Shown here piece after piece: positions 34,380-45,722 of a DNA stretch of 64,000 nucleotides. The stretch comes from Cheiracanthium punctorium (lineage: Eukaryota; Arthropoda; Arachnida; Araneae; Cheiracanthiidae). Position numbers and translations under genes: made by a program. Position 1 is the stretch's first letter; the number at the start of each line of letters is the position of its first letter. The notes beneath the pieces were generated by a model that did no database searches, was not told the origin of the DNA, and worked only from the letters and a program-made list of their open reading frames with translations. Location: assembly GCA_038373885.1 (NCBI GenBank), contig JAWZYV010012261.1, forward strand, positions 372,001 to 436,000, read 5' to 3'.

Positions 34380-35338
34380 GGCTTGGTTAATTGCATCCCC
34401 AACCTGTATTAAAACCGTGGAATGGTCAGCAATTCCCGCTACCAAACTGCAGCTTAATGACAATTCGACGGGCGGACCCTACACTGGAGGTAGCGGCGGT
34501 ATGAAATGCAGAGCCGGATCTACGGTGTCGAGTTGTATTGATATTTCCTGAAGAAACGCATCGGCATCTACGTTGAGGAAACATGGCCGGATTACCGGAC
34601 GGTTTACAGATGAGATGCATAGAACCCGGATCAGCTGCTTTGAATGGTCGATTTGATCCAGGAGAAACTCATCGGCATCTACGTTGAGGAGACACTGGTG
34701 GACTACCGGATGTGTTACACAGGTGCGAGGAAGCTACGACGTCGTTCTACACAGCGCTGTGAACTTGTGAACCGGTGAACTGGTTAACCTGGAGCTAGTG
34801 AGCTGTGAACTGGTGAAGCGGTGAACTTGTTAACCTGTGAGCTTGTAAAGCTGTGAACTGGTGAAGCTGTGAAATTATAAACCTCGTCCGAACTTAGGGA
34901 CAGATTAGTGGTTATCAGGAATCAATATTGAATATATACTGATGAAAGAAGACGGCAAAAGGATGAGTGGCTGTTTCCTTGTTGTATTGATTAGATCCAG
35001 GGATGGTAAATTTGATTCTTGTTAAAAGTAAAAAGTAAAGGTTTGGAAAAAAAAAAAAATAAGGAAAGATGTTTTGCTTTAGGTTTTAAAATGAGTAGCG
35101 ATTATCATTATCTTGTTTTCCTTATGTATTATTGTTATGTATTTTTCCAATGAAATCTAATTATTTTGATAAAATGATCAGTGTGATTCTAGGCTCTTAG
35201 GTAAAGCTTTCATATTTGGCTAACTCTTTTCGGAAAATATAAACTAAGGCTAAGGTTCTGGGAAGTTGTGCAAGGGTACTGATCTATAGTTGATGCTGGG
35301 AAATATTCTTAAGGTTAAATAGAATAGTAGTATCAAGG
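34380..35338 (+). repeat. Leader region with octamer minisatellite and a direct duplication
   Basis: CATCGGCATCTACGTTGAGG recurs 111 bp apart (about 34559 and 34670), with similar following sequence (GGACTACCGGATG-type). From 34757 to 34875 a degenerate octamer of the GTGAACTG/GTTAACCTG type is repeated over ten times. This is probably the untranslated leader of the gag element that follows. Confidence 0.5.
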
Positions 35339-36280
35339 ATGGCGTTTCTAGTGAAAGCCAGGAAGGCAGACTTGCAGGAATTAGCCGAGGAAATGGGGGA
35401 GCAGATCACTCCGGGAATGAAAGTCTTGGACTTAAAAAACCTCATCACAAACAGTGCGAGGTATGAGAAGGAGATAATTAAGGGTCTGCTGGAAGCCATA
35501 GTTGAACAGAGAAAAGAAAGGGAAGCTAAGGAGCTGGAAAGGGAAGCTAAGGAGCGGGAAAGGGAAGCTAAGGAGCTGGAAAGGGAGGCTAAGGAGTTAG
35601 AATCCAGGAGGAATCTAGAATTAGCTAAACTGAAATTGGAGTCTGACGAACGGATGGCGATTGAAAAATTAAGATTGGAACGGGAGATGGGGAGTTCTAC
35701 TCATGTTTCCATAAATTCAGAATCGCAAAGAAAGAGCTTGGACGAAATAATTAGAACTATTGGATTATTGACCGTGAAACCACCCAGCAAACCGGAGGGA
35801 TGGGATTTATTTTTTACAAGTTTAGAAAAGGCTTTCGCAAGTGAGGGTGTAGACGAGACGCAAAAGGCTAAAATTTTGCTATGCCTCCTTGGGGAGAGAG
35901 CGGATAACATTCTGTCTGGACTTGAAGAGGTGAGATATGATGATTATGTCGCGGTCAAGGAAGCGGTGTTGCGTGAATTCCAACCCTCACCGCAAATTTG
36001 TCTTGAAAATTTCAGGAGGGCAAAGCGCAATCCTGGGGAAAATTTTGTCCAGTTCGTATCAAGGTTGAGATCAATTTGGGACTATTACTGCAAACTGAGA
36101 AAAGCATCTGACATGGAAAGTGTGATGCAGTTAATAGTTGCGGACAGGTTGATCTCCACCTTGGATACGGAAACTGCGACCCACATTAGCATAAAACAAG
36201 GGGAAGGTTGGCTAAAACCCCTAGATTTAGCTGGAGAATGTGATGTTTTTGAGGAAGCACTAGTGCCTCCTGACGCTTTA
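35339..36280 (+). pseudogene. Gypsy-type gag, truncated by a MITE insertion
   Basis: The retrotransposon structural protein starts MAFLVKARKADLQELAEEMG. It is followed by a highly charged coiled coil with KELEREAK repeats (about 55-110) and a capsid-like region with PEGWDLFFTSLEKAF, ILLCLLGERADNILS, FRRAKRNPGENFVQFVSRLR and VADRLISTL. The reading frame is open for 314 residues, until the MITE begins at 36281; the last 15 residues of the frame come from the MITE. The zinc knuckle, protease and pol are missing. The sequence right of the MITE does not continue the gag, so a rearrangement accompanied or followed insertion. Confidence 0.75.
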
Positions 36281-37904
36281 AGGCCCTTTCAAATATACAG
36301 AGACATGTCGCGGTTACAATGTATTTGAACGGGGAAATTCGTCATGGTTAGGACGCTGCGACACTTGGGGTGTCCTCTACCGAACAATAGATGGGGGATG
36401 TGCGAAACCACGATATTATTCACGGTCCCCAATTATCTTTTGTTGGTTTAATAGCGGAGTATCGCCACCTTTTTAAAGGAAATGGTTACACTATTCCATG
36501 AAACCGTCGCCAAAATGTTCAGCCAAATCTTAGTGAAGCTAGTGTGATGTAATTTGTAGAGGCATAGGGAAGGGAATCGAGTGGCATACAGAAAATTGCT
36601 CATTTGTATAAATTATAATAATACAATGTACTTACTATTTAAATTTTAATAGTCAATTATTTAAAGGATAGCGATGGTTTTTTATCGAATGATTAAAATT
36701 GGAGGTTTAAATCGTGATATTAATCAACGATAAAAAATAACATTTTATAAAATTACTAAAAGTTAAAGATTATCACTGTATATAATGTTTTTCAGCGACC
36801 TTACTTTTTGAAAGCTATCACAATCACTTACACAATACTCATACAATTGAAACTGAACAGTCAGTGAACTGGTATTTAACAGAACGTGTGAGATGAATCT
36901 TTGTCTCTCATGGAACCACACACACACAAACAAACAAACAACGTAAAATTATTACGTACATAAAACTAAAATTTCGGTTTCAAAATTTTTATAACCTTAG
37001 AAATAAAATGATTTTAAACTTTGTATTTTTACAGTTTTCTATGAAAAGCATGCAATTGTAAAGTTAGTTATTTTAATTCGCTTTATTAAGCGTTTCTTAT
37101 TTAATTTTTGTAACTTTGTTTATTTAGCACTAATCATAATAAACTAGTTGATAAGAAATCGGCTTGTTGATCTAACACCACCCTATAAAAAAGGTGAACG
37201 TACACACTAAATTTGTGAGCAGATATTGATTATGACCAACTAGGGGCCCCGTGCATTGATGAATTTGGGGCCCTCATCTATAAAATTTGTTTTTTTTTCA
37301 TAAAATTTTAATATAAAAATAATATTTCAAAACAACATTTGATATTAGGGGCCCTTTCGAGCAAAGTCCCGATTCGCCCATGCGATAATAAGGCTCAGTG
37401 TGAGGTACTACATCCTTTTTCTCAGTTGTCTGTTGGGGAAGAAATGGTAGTTAAAAGTGAAAGTTACCATTATTAGAAATTACTTCTATTTCTTGGAAAA
37501 TAACTCATTTTGGCCAATGTTCTACAGGCAAAAATCAAATCTGATCAAAATGGCAAATTTACTGATTTATTTAATTATTAACACCTTTTGATCTACAGTA
37601 AAACCCGTTAAGAAGTTTCTGCTTAAAATGTTCTTATTTATGTGTCCCATATTTTCCTTTTCCTTACGGTGTTAAAACAACCCGTTTAAAAAGTTTCGCT
37701 CCTGTTCCAAACACTTTCCCACTTAGAAAGTTTTTTTTCTTCATTTCTAAGGTTACTTTTAAAACGCGTTTACATGTGCCTATCGTTTATAATCTATATT
37801 ATAAACCGTTACAAAAAATCAACACATGATGAATTATGAAAAATCCCCCCCCCCAAAAAAAAATCGTAACTTTAATATTTTGCAATATTTCCCCTGCACG
37901 GATA

Positions 37905-38100
37905 CAGTGCCGTAACTAGGGTTTACGAGGCCCAAGGGTGAGAACGAATCTGGGGGCCCTTTTAATCTTATATTTGGTAAAAACGAAAATAGGTTAGCAC
38001 GCACATACATTTGTATGTACGCAAAGACAGAATTAAACACTTAGATAATAATAGATATGATATAATTTTATAAGTATTTATACAATTTAAAAAAAATCAG
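37905..38100 (+). mobile_element. hAT-type MITE fragment
   Basis: It begins CAGTGCCGTAACTAGGG and follows the same block order as the complement of 15841-16161 (TTATATTTGGTAAAAACGAA, then CATACATTTGTATGTAC). The second end is not found. Confidence 0.5.
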
Positions 38101-38838
38101 ACCACTATTTTAAATAAATAAATTTTCTATTTCTGAAAAATTCCCTTTAAGAACACAATTTACAACAGGCTATCTTATATGTAATCTTAAATGTCAATCT
38201 ATCTTGTATGTGATAAGTATCAATCTTTAGTCATGTGGGAATATCATGAAATAAAGAGAATTAAAAAAAAGAAGAAAAAACTATTGAAATATAATGTAAT
38301 GAAAATTCTCAATTCGGACGCAAGTTGGAAGATTAAACAGATGTTAGCTATAATTCATACTAAATCACAATCACAATACTTAAGTGAAGGTTTATGCAGT
38401 AGCGCACAGCATGGGATAGAATATAGCCCATAAGATAGAATAATTTTAGTGATGGCTCCTGGATTTGTGTGAAGGGACTCATCTCAAGCTTTGAAATATT
38501 TTAGAACGAAAACAATACAAAACTACAAATGAATTCAGAACGCAGTAAAAATGCTCATTTCGCAATCCCCACAGAGCGGAGTGATTTATTTTTAAAATGA
38601 CATGAAGTACTTTCCAATCCCTATTCTTTTCGGCTTTTTTATATAAAGAAGGGGCAAAACTGTATACTTGTTATAAATAAGTCACTGACTAGAAGTAGAA
38701 GTGTTCCAAATCTTTACAAAGTAATTTTTCCGCTCGTCTCGTCTCTTTTCTCATAGAACTTTATGGTTTCCCTATCGTATAGTAATAGATCTTAAATAAT
38801 TACAAAATTACATTACTTGATAAAAATTTAATAAATCA

Positions 38839-39056
38839 GGCCCCACCATGGACGAATGGAAAGAACACTCAACATGGTAAGAGGGTAAAGTGTGAAGCTT
38901 CAGGGTTCTGTGCTGCCGTTCGGCTGTCGATCTAGGTTTGAAATTTTGGACGGTTTTCTCCAGATGTAACATGAATATGCGTTAGAGGTCCTCCGCCCAT
39001 TGCACCCCATCTAAACGGATAACTCTTGCGTAGATTTGACTTAACACAACACAACA
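38839..39056 (+). repeat. tRNA-derived SINE (diverged copy)
   Basis: It shares GGCCCCACCATGG at its head and GGTTTTCTCCAGAT in its body with the SINE at 41092. It ends in a CACAACACAAC-type tail. Confidence 0.6.
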
Positions 39057-39742
39057 TTAATAAATCATCAATATAGCTCTTATGTGTTCGTGATATAAGT
39101 AGTATTATTCCTAAAAAAAGCGTTTTCAACCATTAACTGAGCTCTTGATTTGCAACAAAAAGACATTTTTTTATTTCATATACTGAAGTAATTAATAGAT
39201 TTTATATGAATTCCAGCTGAAATGTTGCATTTATTTTCATTTTTAGTTTGAGTGTTTATACAAATAATAATTGAATCATTTGTATATTGAATGTAAAAAG
39301 AATGTACAAAACGTTGATTATTACACAAGTAAAACAAAAGTACGACCAAAAAATATTGAAATATTTTGCACGAGGGGGCTTAGATTATTAGTTTTTAGAG
39401 GGGTAAAATTAAAGGACATAGTGTCAGTAAAGGACATAGTTAAATATGTACAGAGCACTGAGTATCAATAAATAAAAAATGGGGGGGGGCACAGGGTACA
39501 CAAATGTGAACAGTTAAAATAATAAAAGACTATCTGAGTTCAGGAAAAATTAAAATTACACAATGCAAAAATACACTAATTGTTTGTACCGTATGAACGT
39601 ATTTCGGAGATTTCAAGCCAAATATAGTAACCCCACTTTCTGCGGTGGGTAAAATTTATTGCTTACAACTGAGAATTGGTTCCGCTATTGGCACCCTACT
39701 GCTAGCGTCCCGCGACATGTCTCTGTATATTTGAAAGGGCCT

Positions 39743-40049
39743 TTCAAGATTCTGAAAAATACATTGGGTTCCCATTATAGCGTACTGAAACGCACTTAAC
39801 TGGACGTCGGCCCTTATATTTAAGCTGGAACCCGTCGCATTCGACGGTCACTTTATTGACTGTAATGTTTCAAAAATAAAGGGGAACGATCAGGGAATGT
39901 CAACGAGGTCTTGGACAAAACGGACAGGAAAAATCGAAGAGCGACGCCGACGTGTGACAGAAAGTAAACAAAAAGTTTTGCACCAATTCAGCTTACTTTA
40001 GCAATTCTACGCTAGATGGCGGTCAAATGATTGAAATCTTTAAAATTTG
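39743..40049. other. Flank of the MITE; no gene assigned
   Basis: The start, reading FKILKNTLGSHYSVLKRT before a stop, is reminiscent of the C-terminal part of a retrotransposon integrase. The match is too short to assert. Confidence 0.2.
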
Positions 40050-40330
40050 TTTTTAACTATATTTATTGAGTAAAAATAAATAAGAGTATGCATGAAAGGA
40101 CAAATGAGCACGAATACAGTTACAAATTCTAATTATTTCATTGAAGAGAATATTTTGGATCCTGCCATTGGCCACGGGGCGTCCAGGAGGATCCTCGTGA
40201 GTGTTCTTGGCTGCTACGGCATCCTTCAATCTAACACTTGAAAGAGCGACATACAATCATTCCACGAGAAAATACAAGTTCAGGAAAATAAACACCTACA
40301 GTATCAAGTGAAAATAGTAGAAAACGCCGG
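40050..40330 (-). pseudogene. Helitron helicase C-terminal fragment
   Basis: The minus strand reads LDTVGVYFPELVFSRG and then, after a one-base frame change, YVALSSVRLKD, with a later NILFNEI. This is the motif VI region of the Pif1-type helicase of Helitron Rep/helicase proteins (P-E-P-V-F-S-H-G, YVALSRV). The Rep and the rest of the helicase are absent. Confidence 0.7.
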
Positions 40331-40421
40331 AATTCTGCGAGACGGAAAAACTATTCCTCCAAATGGCGTGCGTGAGCTCCCTGCTTTATTTATATTTTCT
40401 CGCGCTACCCTCGATAATAGG

Positions 40422-40683
40422 CAGTGGCGGATCCACGGGGGGGGGGCTAGAAATGCAGAGCTAGAAATGCACAATGGATTAAAGAAGTTTTTAAAAAAAT
40501 TGTAAGTTTTCACATGAGCTGAAATTTTAAAAAGTAGCACTGTATACAGTGGCGGATCCACGGGGGGGGGGGGCTCTGGGGGCTGGAGCCCCCCCAGAGC
40601 TAGAAATACACTATGGATTAAGGAAGTTTTTTAAAAAATTGTAAATTCACATGAACTGAAATTTAAAAAAGTAGCACTGTATA
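40422..40683 (+). repeat. Two direct copies of a 125-137-bp repeat
   Basis: Each unit starts CAGTGGCGGATCCACGGGG and contains CTAGAAATGCACAATGGATT and AAAAGTAGCACTGTATA-type blocks. Units at 40422-40546 and 40547-40683. The start looks like a hAT-type end. The stretch just before (40361-40420; GGCGTGCGTGAGCTCCCTGC) recurs at 48012. Confidence 0.6.
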
Positions 40684-40685
40684 TA

Positions 40686-41090
40686 CAGTTGACTCTCTGT
40701 TTAACGACGATCTCTTTCTAAAGACGATATTTCAGAGTCCCAGCAACTCCAACGTAAAAAATTTCTATTCAAAGACGAGGTCGTTTCTGTTTAACAACGA
40801 TTTTTTTTTTCATCTTACGCAACGGGAACAAGGGAAATTTTTTTTGAGTGGGGGGAAAAAAGGGTCTGGGAATGTCAAAAGTGCAATTCGCAAGACAATC
40901 TCAACTACCTGAGTGTATTCTCAAAGGTATTTTAGAAACAAAGATAAAATTCTTGAAGCAGCGCAAAAATTTAGTTTGGGATCCAAATCCAAACGGCCGA
41001 AAAGTCAATGTGGCCGATTGGAAGAGTTTGCCAAGGCACTTCTGCATGCAAATGGTTGCATGAAGCAAGAGCATCCAACATTCTAATTTC
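40686..41090 (+). pseudogene. Tigger/pogo element 5' fragment
   Basis: TA followed by CAGTTGACTCTCTGTTTAAC gives a pogo-type end. Downstream, frames carry the CENP-B/Tigger-like helix-turn-helix pattern (NKDKILEAAQKF, then GRLEEFAKALLHANG) in broken form, with at least one frameshift. The DDE domain and the other end are missing. The 71-codon frame at 40848 follows the wrong frame for part of its length. Confidence 0.55.
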
Positions 41091-41091
41091 T

Positions 41092-41338
41092 GGGCCCCAC
41101 CATGGCCGAGTGGATAAGACACTCGACATGATAGATTTTTGAAGTGTGGAGGTCCCGCGTTTGGGCCTACCGTGCGACTCTCGATCTAACTATCTGGAAT
41201 TTTTCCAGATGGTTTTCTCCAGATTTAACGTAAATACGCGTCAGAACCTCTGAAAAAATCCTCCGACCAAGGCAACCGCCTCAGAATGCAGATGCCTCTA
41301 GTATAGGCTTGCCACATAACATCACATATCACATAACT
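41092..41338 (+). repeat. tRNA-derived SINE
   Basis: The head GGGCCCCACCATGGCCGAGT with GTGG looks like a tRNA A box; GGTCCCGCGTTTG downstream looks like a B box. The body contains TCTAACTATCTGG and GGTTTTCTCCAG. The tail is CACATAACATCACATATC. Confidence 0.65.
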
Positions 41339-41350
41339 CCAATTTCTTTA

Positions 41351-41591
41351 GGCCCGACGAGTGGCTGAACGCATAGCGCTCGCAACTAGGAGAAGAAAAG
41401 TGCCTGGTTCAAACTTAGGGCGCGTCCGTCAATCTAGCTGTTCGGAGTCTTATGCAGTTTTCTCCGAAACTTCTCATAAATACGGATTAAGACCCCTTAG
41501 AACCCCCCCCCCCGCGTAAGGCACCCCGTACTCGGCCTAGATCCCTCATGCAGATAATTGTTCGTATTACCAAAATAAAATAAAATAAAAC
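41351..41591 (+). repeat. tRNA-derived SINE, second family
   Basis: The head GGCCCGACGAGTGGCTGAAC and B-box-like GGTTCAAACTT are followed by TCTAGCTGTTCGGAG and TTTTCTCCGAAACTTC, then ACTCGGCCTAGATCC. It ends in an (AAAAT)n tail. Confidence 0.65.
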
Positions 41592-41956
41592 AATTACTGC
41601 AGTGCTGTTATTCTGGCAGAAAAATTTGGAATGCAAAATTTTCAGGCTTCGGCTGGTTAGCTAGAAAAATTCATAAAATGGAAGCTGATGCATTTCACAT
41701 TTGAGAAAATCTGGAAGAAAGAATAACGGAAAGGCGAAAAATGAAACAACTGACTCATTTTGATTTTCATGAAACCTAATTTTATTGTATTGCTTGTTTT
41801 TACTAGCTTTTTTTAAGGTAACTTAAAATAATTTTTTGTGGATAATAAAATAATATAATGATAATAGGAGTAACATCTTTAAACACGCCAATATATCGAG
41901 AAATATATTCACAGTCCTAAGAATGAAAAGTGTAAAGGGTTGGTTTTCGTGCTGTA

Positions 41957-42135
41957 GGATTACGGCCAATTATCTGCACATGGAATCTAAGCCGATGGGT
42001 GGGGTGCACTCCGTGGGGGGGTCTTTCTAAGGGGCCTAACCCTATTTACTCTAAGTTTCGGAGGAAAGCACAGAAAACTCCGAACAGTTAGGTCGGTGGA
42101 CGCGAACTGGTTTTGAACCAGGCACCTTCCAAAGT
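41957..42135 (-). repeat. SINE of the 41351 family, 5'-truncated
   Basis: The minus strand carries TGCCTGGTTCAAAACC, CTAACTGTTCGGAGTTTTC, TCCGAAACTTAGAG and GCAGATAATT in the same order as 41351-41591. Confidence 0.6.
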
Positions 42136-42352
42136 GTAAAGGGAAATGTTATTCTTGTGTGTAGCATTAAACGGCTACGGGAAGGTGTAGTCGTGTGCCG
42201 GAGGACGCGAGGCTGCTTGAGACCCATTCTCGGGGTTGGGCATTAGGCGAGGCGGCTCGGGACTCTGGCTTAGGGCCGTTATTGTGGGATCCTGACCGGT
42301 CTTCGCTGGCCGGCAAAGCCCTGGAGCGAGCTGTGAAATTCCTTGGGCCGCT

Positions 42353-42685
42353 ATGACTGTCAGTGGAAGAATCGGTCGAACTGCGGTTGCATTATTTTAT
42401 TGGGGGATTCGATACATCTTTCCTTGGCAGTTGCTGTCATGCGAAAAAGTCGCTGCTGGGCTGCATCAGCCCCTTTTATTAACTGTTGAGGTCGTGTCAC
42501 ATGATCCATGCAAGTTGCAATTATTGGCAGATCCCAAAATTTGGGCAGCGGTTTTTCAAGGTTTGTTATGGCTTTTAAGACGCCAGATTGACTGGACGCG
42601 AGACCGTCTACAAAATTACAAAGGAATTGCTAGGGACCGTGTAGTAATTGCAGCTTTTGAAAGCAGATTCCTTTGTTCCAACTGA
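42353..42685 (+). CDS. Unidentified 110-residue open frame in GC-richer DNA
   Basis: No family is recognised. The product starts MTVSGRIGRTAVALFYWGIR and is unusually Trp-rich, with hydrophobic stretches and a basic C-terminal half (WLLRRQIDWTRDRLQNYKG). The stretch from 42150 is richer in G+C than its surroundings and holds no stop in this frame. No splice context, start consensus or neighbour gives a function. It may be an exon, a processed copy or chance. Confidence 0.25.
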   Translation: MTVSGRIGRTAVALFYWGIRYIFPWQLLSCEKVAAGLHQPLLLTVEVVSHDPCKLQLLADPKIWAAVFQGLLWLLRRQIDWTRDRLQNYKGIARDRVVIAAFESRFLCSN

Positions 42686-42742
42686 ATTAAAACTGTGTAG
42701 TTCTAGAAATGTGGGATTTTAGCGGGCTTCTGATTTGTAATG

Positions 42743-42766
42743 TTATATATATATATATATATATAC
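42743..42766. repeat. AT dinucleotide repeat
   Basis: Alternating AT run followed by ACATATAC. Confidence 0.7.
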
Positions 42767-42936
42767 ATATACCAAGAATATTTACACCAATACTTATTGA
42801 ATCCTTGTGGACTAAACGTAATTTCTCAATTTACAAAAATGATATAGAGCTTTTATTTTTAAACAGAAGGAGAGGTACATTTTATTGACTCGCTATCGCC
42901 ACAGTGGCTGGAGCAGTGTTCCCAGTTTTATTTGTA

Positions 42937-43095
42937 CAGTGGAACCTGTCTAATGGGACTACCCTTGGGAAGAACAAAACTGGTCACCTTACAAAGGTGG
43001 TAAAGTGTGATGGTAGTAAAGCGAAATTGCATTAAAGTTGTCACTATAGACAGACGATCTCTTTACCAAAGTGGTCATTTTAGCAGATTCCACCA
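42937..43095. mobile_element. Pogo-like TA-flanked MITE
   Basis: TA then CAGTGGAACCTGTCTAATGG at the left; CAGATTCCACCA then TA at the right. Inner blocks AACTGGTCACCTTACAAAGG and CTTTACCAAAGTGGTCATTT are roughly complementary, so the element can fold on itself. Confidence 0.45.
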
Positions 43096-43537
43096 TATTG
43101 GAATGTACGACGGCACACTGATACGGGAAAAAAAATCCTCCGATGCTCTCTCCATTTCATAGGGGACGGAGTTTGCGGTTTAGTGCGGAAATCTTTTATC
43201 GGTAAACCCCGAATTGCTATTAAAAAGTCGCAAAATTCGCGACGAGAATGCCCTCTTACCCACTGCAGTCACGTTAGACGCAGCAGCAATCAGCATCAGC
43301 CTTAAGTGATGCTGAAGCATAGACGAACAATCCAACCCTTCGCAATTTGTACAGCTTTCATTCTTTCAACTGCTCTCATAAGTTGTCCATACCACCCAGA
43401 CGTATATGTACAAATCCTCATTATAAAAGTAAAACATATTCTAAGATGTCAGACATAGCGAGTACCTGGCAATGTATAGCTGGTCAGGTTTTAAAAAAGA
43501 AAGCTCAAATTGTAAATAGCAGGTAATAGTGATAATA

Positions 43538-45044
43538 CACTCATGTCCATAAATTAAGGATAATTCAGAATCACACAGAAATTGATCTCTAAAATAAAAA
43601 TTTCACCTGTGGAATGATCACACACATCTTGAAGAAGAATATGCAAATTACAGGAAACCACCAGATGGCGTGGATGGTACGTCACAATGACGAGAGTGTA
43701 AGAGAGGGGTATATAAGGAATGGTGGCAAACAAGTAAAATTGTTCACAAGCGCTGTGAAAGCCTTTCAGTGCAAAAACCGCATAGTTATGGCACAAAGGA
43801 GGCATTTGGATGATGTTTTACGTGGCAGAATTATCGGACGACTGGAATGTGGACGTACCCAGCTGGAAGTATCCGAGGAACTTGGAATCGCCCAGAGTGT
43901 CATCTCCAGGCTTTGGCAACGATTCCAAGATGATGGTAATGTGAGTAGACGTTACAGCACAGGTCGCCCCCGAGTTACAACGCCGAATGAGGACCGCTAT
44001 TTCGCAGTTACTGCCAAAAGAAACAGACGGAGTACAGCATCAGACCTGTCTCGTCAGCTCTCTTCAGCTACCGGTACGACAGTTTCAAGGCAGACCGTGT
44101 ACAGACGCTTAGGGCACATTGGTCTATATGCTCGTAGGCCTGTCAGATGTGTTCCACTTACCGCAACGCACTGTCGCTTGCGATTAACCTGGAGTAGAGA
44201 GCATGCATTGTGGACACCGCAACAGTGGTCTTGTGTGATGTTTTCCGACGAGTCCAGGTTTAGTTTGGAGTCTGATTCTCGCCGGACATTCATCTGGAGA
44301 GCGCCAGGTACCCGTTACCACCAAGAGAACACCATTGAAAGACACCGTTACGGTGGTGCAGGATGGCTCGTTTGGGGAGGAATTATTCTTGGTTCCAGAA
44401 CTGACCTGCATGTTCAGAGTGTAACGATGACAGGCCACATCTATCGGGATGTCATTCTGGAACAACATGTACGTTTGTTTCGGGGTGCCATGGGTGCTGA
44501 ATTTGTGTTTATGGATGACAACGCCCGTCCTCACCGTGCAAACATTGTAGACGAATGCCTTCAATCGGAGGATATCACCGTATGCATTGGCCAGCATACT
44601 CACCGGACTTGAATCCAATAGAGCATGTGTGGGATATGCTTGGCCGACGAATTGCAGCTCGTCAACCCCCCCCCCCCCACCTGTCTACCGGAACTTCGGA
44701 GTGCATTGCTTGATGAGTGGTGTAATATTCCCCAAGATCAGATTGATCATTTGATACTCAGCATGCCTAGGCGTTGTCAGGCCTGTATTGCATCGTCCGG
44801 GAGACATACTCCGTATTAACCATCCTACTAACCATGTTATACTGTTTTTTGTAAATAGTTTCTTTTTTAAATTTGGTCAAGGGAGTAAAACTTGCAATTT
44901 TTATTAATTATGTCAAACATATAGCATCTTTTTTGCTCTTTACTTTTTGTTTAATAAATAGACTTTACAAATAAGTCAAATTTGTTTTGCTTCTTTCTCT
45001 TTCTTTGCCTGAACTTCATTATCCTTAATTTATGGACATGAGTG
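43538..45044 (+). mobile_element. Tc1-family DNA transposon
   Basis: The 1507-bp element has near-perfect inverted ends (left CACTCATGTCCATAAATTAA, continuing GGATAAT; the right end is its complement). It is flanked by the TA duplication (43536-43537 and 45045-45046). The length and layout are those of an intact Tc1 element, with a single transposase gene inside. The neat ends point to fairly recent mobility. Confidence 0.92.
43788..44819 (+). pseudogene. Tc1 transposase, two frameshifts
   Basis: It starts MAQRRHLDDVLRGRIIGRLE (the upstream ATG at 43614 is in the leader). A paired-like HTH region (LEVSEELGIAQSVISRLWQR) is followed by the GRPR linker and a DDE domain with FSDESRF and FMDDNARPH. 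A one-base loss near 44598 breaks the frame before the SPDLNPIEHVWD segment holding the third catalytic residue, and the C-run at 44666-44679 shifts it again. The tail ending SSGRHTPY is still readable. Inactive in this copy. Confidence 0.9.
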
Positions 45045-45046
45045 TA

Positions 45047-45722
45047 GTTGTAAATAGCAATTGAGGTTGGTTTACTAAAGTCCTCATGGAAAAGGATGGG
45101 AATTACTTAAACTGGAAAACTTAATGCCATCCTGAAATGCGAAAATGTATGCTGTGAACACTGTATATTGCACGGTGGCTGTGAAATGGGTTCAATATTG
45201 CATTCAGCAGTTGTACTCTGTACATACTAAAATGTTAATGGGTTGGACCCGCGAAAAACAAAATGAATAATTGCCGTTGCTGATTAGCCACGTCTTGTCG
45301 TCACTACAGAAGGGTTAAGGTGACATTTTTCTGGCGAAATTTACGACTTTTAATGGCCAGTCGGGATCTGCCAGCAAAAGATTAATGTGTTAAACTCAAA
45401 ACACTGTCCCCCAACACAATGGAGAGAGCAACGGAACATTTTTTTCCCGTATCAGTCCCGTCGTCCATTGAACGCATAAAACACGTAGCTTATGAGCATC
45501 GGCCGTAACTTGATCGGTATAGGGCGCACGATAGCTCTGCCGCCCCTCCCTCCCCTTTCCGAGTTTTCTTCGACGGTTATTGCAGCAGACAACATACTTA
45601 TTTAGTTGTGATATACCATGTCTAATTACACATTGGGAGAAAAAGTATTGGGAAATCTATGTATCATCCTAATGAAAAACGGAGCCCTCCCTAGATGATT
45701 TCTCTGGATCTGCCCCTGATAG
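45047..45722. other. No gene recognised
   Basis: Nothing supported between the Tc1 element and the hAT-type element. Confidence 0.45.

Larger units (their letters stand above)
36496..39670. other. 3.2-kb insert inside the MITE
   Basis: No terminal inverted repeats or long direct repeats are visible at its borders and no gene is recognised. It contains a hAT-family piece at 37905, a SINE at 38839 and short poly-G/poly-C runs near 37847 and 39480. A repeat with GGGGCCC boxes lies near 37240-37370. Confidence 0.5.
36281..39742. mobile_element. Second Harbinger-like MITE copy, split by a 3.2-kb insert
   Basis: The left part (36281-36495) and right part (39671-39742) together match the 298-bp MITE at 29984, read on its minus strand. 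Ends are identical to each other over 33 bp (AGGCCCTTTCAAATATACAG, then AGACATGTCGCGG). The left flank is TTA, the right flank TTC, so the duplication is imperfect. It interrupts the gag at 35339. Confidence 0.75.

Noticed and set aside
36281..36328. Last 15 codons of the gag frame as part of the gag protein
   Set aside because: They are encoded by the end of the inserted MITE.
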